Source: Kibdelosporangium aridum | Lineage (GTDB): Bacteria > Actinomycetota > Actinomycetes > Mycobacteriales > Pseudonocardiaceae | Reading direction: 5' to 3' | Assembly (NCBI RefSeq): GCF_900176515.1 | Contig: NZ_FWXV01000005.1 | Span: 619,360 to 683,359 of the forward strand | DNA length: 64,000 nt | In this document: positions 59,076 to 64,000 of the stretch, one piece after another | Layout: the number at the start of each line of letters is the position of its first letter | How positions within the stretch are numbered: the first letter of the stretch is position 1 | Made by a program: the position numbers and the translations under genes | Notes under the pieces: generated by a model | Seen by the model: the letters and a program-made list of their open reading frames with translations, nothing else | Database searches by the model: none | Told to the model about the DNA's origin: nothing

Positions 59076-62000
59076 ATGGCGCACGACAACGGCGGCGGTG
59101 TTTCCCGACGTCAGGTGTTGACTACCGGAACCGGTCTGCTCGCCGGTTTCGGCCTGACCACCATGCTGCCGGGTGTGGCGACCGCGGCCCCGGACGTCCT
59201 CGAGGCGCAAGCCGTCACTGACCTCGCACTGTTCCGTCCGGTGACTGTCTCGTCGACTGACTACGCCGCGACACCGGCCGAGTTCGCTGTGGACGGTCTG
59301 GCGCAGATCGGTGTGCGGGGTTCAGGCTGGCGCGCGGCCCAGGGTGACTCGCAGTGGATCATCGTCGACCTGCAGGGCCGCTGTGACGTCAGCTCGGTCG
59401 TGCTCACCTTCGAGGCCAAGCCCGGCGACGGCCCGTTCGACGCCAACGGCGCGCGTGACAGGACGCTGGGCGACGAGATCCAGTCCAGCTATGCCACGAT
59501 CTTCGACCTGGACGTCTCGGAGGACGGCCGGACCTGGCGGACGGTCTACCGGACCGAGTCCGGCGCCGGGGGAGTGGTCACGATCCCGCTGACGCCGAGC
59601 GTCCGCACCCGCTGGGTGCGGTTCTCGGCATCGCGCCGGTCCACGACCAACCCGTTGGGCCTCAACGGCTTCCAGGTGTACGGGACGACCAGGGACAACC
59701 GGCCCGCGGTGCGCGGCTGGACGAACTGGCCGATCCGGGACCATGACAACCCGCCCGCACTGGTCGTGGCGCCCGACGGGTCCGTGCCGATCGAGTCCGG
59801 CTGGGTGCTGACCATGCAGGACTTCGCGCCCAGCTCCGACGGCGCGGTGCTGTCGGGCCCGTCGGTCGACACGCGTGGCTGGGTGCCCGCGACCGTGCCG
59901 GGCACTGTGCTCGCCTCGCTCGTCGAGCAGGGCCACTTGCCGGACCCGGTGTACGGCATGAACAACCTGAAGATCCCGGAGGCGCTGTCCCGGCACGCCT
60001 GGTGGTACCGGCGCACGTTCAGCGTGCCGCGCGGTCTGGACACCGGCGCGGGCCGCTACGTGTGGCTGGAGTTCGACGGGATCAACCACGAGGCGGAATT
60101 CTGGCTCAACGGAGCCAAAATCGGCTCGATGGTGTCGCCGTTCGGCCGGTCCGCGCTGAACGTGACCGCCGCCCTGCGCCGCACCGGCGACCAGAACCTC
60201 GCCGTGAAGATCTCGCCGATGCCGTATCCGGGCAGCCCTGGTGACAAGGGGCCACGTGGTGAGGCGTGGGTCAGCGCCAACACCACGATGTTCAAGAACT
60301 CACCCACGTATCTGGCGGCGTCCGGATGGGACTGGATGCCCGCGGTCCGCGACCGTGCTTCGGGCATCTGGAACCATGTCCGCCTGCGGTCGACCGGTGC
60401 CATCGTGGTCGGTGACCTGCGCATCGACACCGTCCTGCCGAACCAGTCCACGGCTGAAGTCACCATGACTGTCCCGGTCCGCAACGTCGCTCCGACCGCG
60501 CAGCGCACGACCGTGACGGCGGCGTTCGACGGAATCAAGGTCAGCTCTACCGTGACCGTGCCCGCCGGGCAGGAAGTCGCGGTCGTGTTCGCGCCTGCCA
60601 CGCACTCGCAGTTGCGGATCCAGAACCCCAAGCTGTGGTGGCCCAACGGCTACGGCGACCCGACTCTGCACGACCTGACCATCACGGCGGCGATCGGCAG
60701 CACGGTCAGCGACCGCAAGACACAGAAGATCGGGCTGCGGCACATCCAGTACCAGTACGACCTGCCGATCACGATCGTCGACGGCCGCGCCGAGCAGAAG
60801 GTCGACTTCGCGCCACAGCAGGCCCGGTACGTCCGCATGCAGGGTGGTAAGCGCGCCACCAGCTGGGGATTCTCGTTGTGGTCGATGTCCGTCGTGGACA
60901 GCAAAGCCGCGGATACCGACCTCGCGTTGAACAAAACCGCCACCGCGTCGTCCTCAGCCGACGGCACTGCGCCCGGGAACGCCTTCGACGGCAATCCTGG
61001 GACCCGCTGGACCTCGAACTACCAGGACAACGAGTACGTGCAGGTCGATCTCGGCGCGGTGGTCTCCTTCGACCGGGTCGTCCTGACATGGGAGACGGCC
61101 TACGCGGCGACCTTCAAGATCCAGGTCTCCCAGGACGGCCAGACCTGGACCGATGTCTCCTCAGTGGACAACGCGCCCAAGCCACTGATCATCATCGTCA
61201 ACGGGGTCAAGGTGTTCGCCCGTGGCGGCAGCTGGGGCTGGGACGAGCTGCTGCGCCGGATGCCCGCCGCACGCGTGGATGCCGCCGTGGCGCTGCACCG
61301 GGACATGAACTTCACCTTGATCCGCAACTGGGTCGGCTCCTCCTACCGTGAAGAGCTGTTCCAAGCATGCGACAAGTACGGAATCCTGCTGTGGAACGAG
61401 TTCTGGCTCGGCTGGTCCTACGATCCGGCCAACCACGACACGTTCTTCGCGCAGACCAAGGACACTGTGCTGCGCTACCGATCGCACGCCTGCGCGACCG
61501 TGTGGTTCGGGTGCAACGAAGGCAGCCCACCCTCGGACGTCGACAAGGTGCTGCGCGAGATTGTCACGAGCAACACCGACATGCTGTACCAGCCCAACTC
61601 GGCGAGCGGCGCGATCACCGGCGACGGCACCTACCGCTGGGTGGACCCGCGCCATTACTTCACCGGCGAGGCAACGGGCGGCAAAGCCGGTTTCTGGAGC
61701 GAGATCGGCCTGCCGACGGTGTCCACTGTGGAGAGCATGCGCAACCTGGTCGGCCCGGGCGAACCCGGCTGGCCGATCGGTGCCGCGTGGTACATGCACG
61801 ACTGGTCGACGAACGGAAACCAGCAGCCGCAGGGCTACCAGGCTGCGATCGACGCCAGGCTCGCACCGTCGACCAGCCTGGCCGAGTTCTGCCGCAAAGC
61901 CCAGTTCGTCAACTACGAGAGCATGCGCGCCATCTTCGAGGCGTGGAACTCCAAGCTGTGGAACGACGCCACCGGCGTCCTGCTGTGGATGTCCCACCCG

Positions 62001-62669
62001 GCGTGGCACAGCACGGTCTGGCAGACCTACGACTACGACATGGACGTCAACGGCAGCTACTACGGCTCCCGGAAGGGCTGCGAACAACGGCACATTCAAG
62101 CCAACCCGCAGACCTGGCAGGTGATGGCCGTCAACCACACGGGAACGGCCTTGACCGGTGTGACGGTCAAGGCGCAGCTACACGGACTGGACGGCAAACC
62201 CATTGGCGCGCCACAGGAGCAGAAGCTGGACGTCGCCCCGACGTCGACCACGTCCGCGTTCACCGTGCCGTTCGAGGACGCCCACCCGGCCTTCCACCTG
62301 TTGCGCCTCACCATGACCGACGCGCGAGGCGCGGTCATCTCCGAGAACATGTACTGGCGCTACCGCACCGACACGTCGATGCGCGCGCTCAACCAGCTGT
62401 CGTACACGCAACTCTCGGTGAGCCTGGACTCCACAAGGGACGGATACTCGGCAACCATCCGCAACACGGGCAAGACCGTGGCCGCGATGGTCCGGCTGTC
62501 GCTGCGGGAACGCAACGGGACTGATCGTGTACTGCCGACCTTGTACGGCGACAACTACTTCTGGTTGCTGCCGGGGGAAAGCCGGACAGTCACGATCAAC
62601 CCGCAACGCTCGGTCAGCCATCCCCGTCTGCTGGCCGAGGCGTACAACAGCGCGCCCAAGCTGAGCTAG
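59076..62669 (+). CDS. Tat-exported GH2 glycosidase (exo-beta-glucosaminidase/beta-mannosidase-like) with discoidin domains
   Basis: 1197 residues from ATG 59076 (GGAG 6 bases upstream). The twin-arginine signal is VSRRQVLTTGTGLLAG, with cleavage near VATAA. A discoidin domain (about 48-210) is followed by the GH2 sugar-binding domain (about 240-410; HAWWYRRTFSVPRG, LEFDGINHEAEFWLNGAKIG) and an immunoglobulin-like domain (about 440-555). Residues about 565-700 are discoidin-like but in swapped order, inserted before the barrel. The catalytic domain starts IIIVNGVKVFARGGSWGWDE; the acid/base lies in VWFGCNEGSPPSD (near 815) and the nucleophile in AGFWSEIGLPT (near 876). It probably removes glucosamine or mannose from an extracellular polysaccharide. 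Confidence 0.88.
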   Translation: MAHDNGGGVSRRQVLTTGTGLLAGFGLTTMLPGVATAAPDVLEAQAVTDLALFRPVTVSSTDYAATPAEFAVDGLAQIGVRGSGWRAAQGDSQWIIVDLQGRCDVSSVVLTFEAKPGDGPFDANGARDRTLGDEIQSSYATIFDLDVSEDGRTWRTVYRTESGAGGVVTIPLTPSVRTRWVRFSASRRSTTNPLGLNGFQVYGTTRDNRPAVRGWTNWPIRDHDNPPALVVAPDGSVPIESGWVLTMQDFAPSSDGAVLSGPSVDTRGWVPATVPGTVLASLVEQGHLPDPVYGMNNLKIPEALSRHAWWYRRTFSVPRGLDTGAGRYVWLEFDGINHEAEFWLNGAKIGSMVSPFGRSALNVTAALRRTGDQNLAVKISPMPYPGSPGDKGPRGEAWVSANTTMFKNSPTYLAASGWDWMPAVRDRASGIWNHVRLRSTGAIVVGDLRIDTVLPNQSTAEVTMTVPVRNVAPTAQRTTVTAAFDGIKVSSTVTVPAGQEVAVVFAPATHSQLRIQNPKLWWPNGYGDPTLHDLTITAAIGSTVSDRKTQKIGLRHIQYQYDLPITIVDGRAEQKVDFAPQQARYVRMQGGKRATSWGFSLWSMSVVDSKAADTDLALNKTATASSSADGTAPGNAFDGNPGTRWTSNYQDNEYVQVDLGAVVSFDRVVLTWETAYAATFKIQVSQDGQTWTDVSSVDNAPKPLIIIVNGVKVFARGGSWGWDELLRRMPAARVDAAVALHRDMNFTLIRNWVGSSYREELFQACDKYGILLWNEFWLGWSYDPANHDTFFAQTKDTVLRYRSHACATVWFGCNEGSPPSDVDKVLREIVTSNTDMLYQPNSASGAITGDGTYRWVDPRHYFTGEATGGKAGFWSEIGLPTVSTVESMRNLVGPGEPGWPIGAAWYMHDWSTNGNQQPQGYQAAIDARLAPSTSLAEFCRKAQFVNYESMRAIFEAWNSKLWNDATGVLLWMSHPAWHSTVWQTYDYDMDVNGSYYGSRKGCEQRHIQANPQTWQVMAVNHTGTALTGVTVKAQLHGLDGKPIGAPQEQKLDVAPTSTTSAFTVPFEDAHPAFHLLRLTMTDARGAVISENMYWRYRTDTSMRALNQLSYTQLSVSLDSTRDGYSATIRNTGKTVAAMVRLSLRERNGTDRVLPTLYGDNYFWLLPGESRTVTINPQRSVSHPRLLAEAYNSAPKLS

Positions 62670-63406
62670 TTCTTCGCCGACCAGTCCTCGTACCGGGTCT
62701 CGGCGAGATGGCCGTCGGGACCCGGCACCAGCTCTTCGTGGATGAGCGTGCCGAAGTAAGGCGCGGCCGGGTCGGAGACGACCTCACGCGGGTCGTTGAC
62801 GCGAGCCAGTGCCTTGCGGGCGAATTCAGCCATCCCGAACTTCTCCGGCCCGCCGATCTCGAAGATGCCGTTCAGCGGCGCGCCCACGGTGGCCTTGGCG
62901 ACCATCCTGGCCACGTCGTCGGACGCGATCGGCTGAACCGCGCCGTCGGACAGGCGCACGACGCCGTCCTGGGTCGCCGAGTCGGCGATGGCCTTGCCGA
63001 ACTCGAAGAACTGGGTGGAGCGAACGATGGTGAACGGGACACCCGAATCCCTGATGAGCTTCTCCTGCGCGACCTTGGCCCGCAGGTAGCCGCTGTCGGG
63101 CAGCCGGTCGGCGCCGACGATCGACAGCGCGACGTGGTGGCGGACGCCGGTCTCCTGCTCGGCGGTGAGCTGGTTCTCCGTCGAGGTCGTGAAGAAGTTC
63201 ATCACGTCGTCGTCGGCGAACGACGGTGAGTTGGAGACGTCGAGGACGACGTCCGCGCCGACGAGGGCCTCCTTGAGGCCTTCGCCGGTGAGGGTGTTCA
63301 CCCCCGACTGGGGCGATGCCGCCACGGCCTCGTGACCGTGGCTGGTCAGGTTGGCGATGACCTTGGTGCCGATCAGGCCGGATCCGCCGATGACGACGAT
63401 CTTCAT
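62666..63406 (-). CDS. NAD(P)-binding oxidoreductase/epimerase-like protein (NmrA/SDR type)
   Basis: 246 residues from ATG 63406. The dinucleotide-binding loop is KIVVIGGSGLIGTKVIANL at the N-terminus, then GADVVLDVSNSP, HHVALSIVGADRLPDSGYLRAK (YxxxK) and FTIVRSTQFFEF. This is an atypical SDR of the NmrA kind. It lies beside an ECF41-type sigma gene, and such oxidoreductases are the usual target of ECF41 factors. It overlaps the GH2 gene end by 4 bp, convergently. Confidence 0.88.
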   Translation of the reverse strand: MKIVVIGGSGLIGTKVIANLTSHGHEAVAASPQSGVNTLTGEGLKEALVGADVVLDVSNSPSFADDDVMNFFTTSTENQLTAEQETGVRHHVALSIVGADRLPDSGYLRAKVAQEKLIRDSGVPFTIVRSTQFFEFGKAIADSATQDGVVRLSDGAVQPIASDDVARMVAKATVGAPLNGIFEIGGPEKFGMAEFARKALARVNDPREVVSDPAAPYFGTLIHEELVPGPDGHLAETRYEDWSAKN

Positions 63407-63456
63407 GGTGTGCCTTTCGCTGGTGTCTCGCTGTGTCGGAGCGGGTCACCAGCTAT

Positions 63457-63483
63457 GACAAGACCGGTTCGAGGTTTGTGACA
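63457..63483 (-). promoter_or_regulatory. ECF41-type promoter of the NAD(P)-binding oxidoreductase gene
   Basis: On the minus strand TGTCACA (63483-63477) is followed after 16 bases by TGTC (63460-63457), about 50 bases before the ATG at 63406. Known ECF41 promoters have TGTCACA at -35 and CGTC at -10, so the -35 is exact and the -10 differs in one base. It sits 3 bases past the sigma gene stop. Confidence 0.65.
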
Positions 63484-63486
63484 ACC

Positions 63487-64000
63487 TCAGGCGAAGGCGG
63501 CCAGCTTCTCCGGGTTCATCATCCAAAGCAGCTGGTCGATGCCGCTTTCCGACGCGGTGATACTGAGTACGCCGTAGATGTGGCCGTCTCGCCTGAGTAC
63601 GGCCGCCGGCTGGCCGTTGACCTCCGCCCACGTGATGTCCACGCCGATCCAGAAGGTGTTCGAGAAGGCCTTGATGACCTTCGCCACCACTGGCCTGCCG
63701 AGCAGCGGAACCCTGGACGCGCCGCGGACCGCGCCGTTGCTGTCGGCGTAGCTCACGACGTCCTCGGCGAGCAGTTCCTCCAGTTTGGCCAGGTCCCCGG
63801 TCTTCGCAGCAGCGACGAACGCCTGCAGCAACCGCTGCTGTTCCGCACGGCTGACCGGCGCCCTGCGCTCTGCGGCGAGGTGTTTGCGCGCCCGGCTGAC
63901 CAGCTGACGTGCTGACGCTTCGCTCACTTGGATGATCTCGGCGATCTGCGGATACGGGTAGTCGAAGGCCTCGCGCAGCACGTACGCGGCCCGTTCGGTG
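63487..64000 (-). CDS. ECF41/SigJ-type RNA polymerase sigma factor (partial, N-terminus outside)
   Basis: The frame is open to the end of the window, leaving 170 C-terminal residues. TERAAYVLREAFDYPYPQIA and EIIQVSEASARQLVSRARKHL are the sigma-4 helix-turn-helix. The rest is the SnoaL-like extension found in ECF41 factors (LLQAFVAAAKTGDLAKLEEL, DVVSYADSNG, VNGQPAAVLRRDGHIYGVLS) ending with the conserved NPEKL motif in LLWMMNPEKLAAFA. In this group the extension regulates sigma activity in place of an anti-sigma factor. Confidence 0.92.
   Translation of the reverse strand, partial: TERAAYVLREAFDYPYPQIAEIIQVSEASARQLVSRARKHLAAERRAPVSRAEQQRLLQAFVAAAKTGDLAKLEELLAEDVVSYADSNGAVRGASRVPLLGRPVVAKVIKAFSNTFWIGVDITWAEVNGQPAAVLRRDGHIYGVLSITASESGIDQLLWMMNPEKLAAFA

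Overview
The window is high-GC actinobacterial DNA. GTG starts are frequent, adjacent genes often overlap as ATGA or GTGA, and GGAGG-type ribosome binding sites recur. The gene set (AfsR/SARP-STAND regulator, mycobacterial-type PptT/PptH pair, Tat-exported carbohydrate enzymes with discoidin domains, a B12 riboswitch on metE, ECF41-type sigma factor) points to a filamentous actinomycete. A Pseudonocardiaceae-like genome is my best guess, but this is inference from content, not a database match. It reads as ordinary chromosome with accessory patches. I see no transposase, tRNA, rRNA, CRISPR array or integrase.

Left part (1-21 kb). A TetR/AidB-like pair is followed by a fatty-acid-modifying cluster in two divergent halves: FAD oxidoreductase, DUF1365 and CFA synthase leftward, and a second CFA synthase plus DUF1295 rightward. 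The head-to-head boundary between the halves is odd, because both genes have lost their N-termini there. Next come a fragment resembling a NACHT N-terminal helical domain, a small basic protein, pptT with pptH, a Tat-exported pectate-lyase-fold protein, and a P-type ATPase homologue whose catalytic motifs are degraded. These are followed by a TetR/MFS efflux pair with a palindromic operator, a COG0523 metallochaperone GTPase, a POT peptide transporter, RecD2, a cold-shock-domain protein and small membrane or unknown proteins.

Middle part (21-41 kb). Regulators (ArsR-type, truncated AraC, AfsR-like) precede a D,D-carboxypeptidase. A three-gene secreted phosphoesterase/MFS/beta-propeller operon follows, behind a recognisable promoter with an operator-like repeat. 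Then come an endolysin-like amidase and a sugar-type ABC importer operon (binding lipoprotein, two permeases, 2-hydroxyacid dehydrogenase, no ATPase) next to a DeoR-headed, LacI-type-sensor regulator that shares a repeated operator motif. A cobalamin riboswitch drives metE.

Right part (41-64 kb). This holds a class A penicillin-binding protein, an MFS exporter with an extra C-terminal domain, valS, an EI24/CysZ-like membrane protein, and a three-subunit PaoABC-like molybdenum hydroxylase. The hydroxylase is divergent from a TetR gene, with two near-identical palindromic operators between them. A leftward gene string follows (VOC protein, 62-residue protein, flavin disulfide oxidoreductase, epoxide hydrolase, MprF-like acyltransferase), divergent from a TetR/tautomerase pair with its own operator. 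The window ends with a large exported GH2 enzyme carrying a discoidin domain that looks circularly permuted and inserted, and an ECF41-type sigma factor beside an NAD(P)-binding oxidoreductase that has a matching promoter.

The items I would look at first are the degenerate P-type ATPase, the broken divergent junction at 4.9 kb, the permuted discoidin insertion in the GH2 enzyme, the twin operators of the molybdenum hydroxylase, and the ECF41 promoter.
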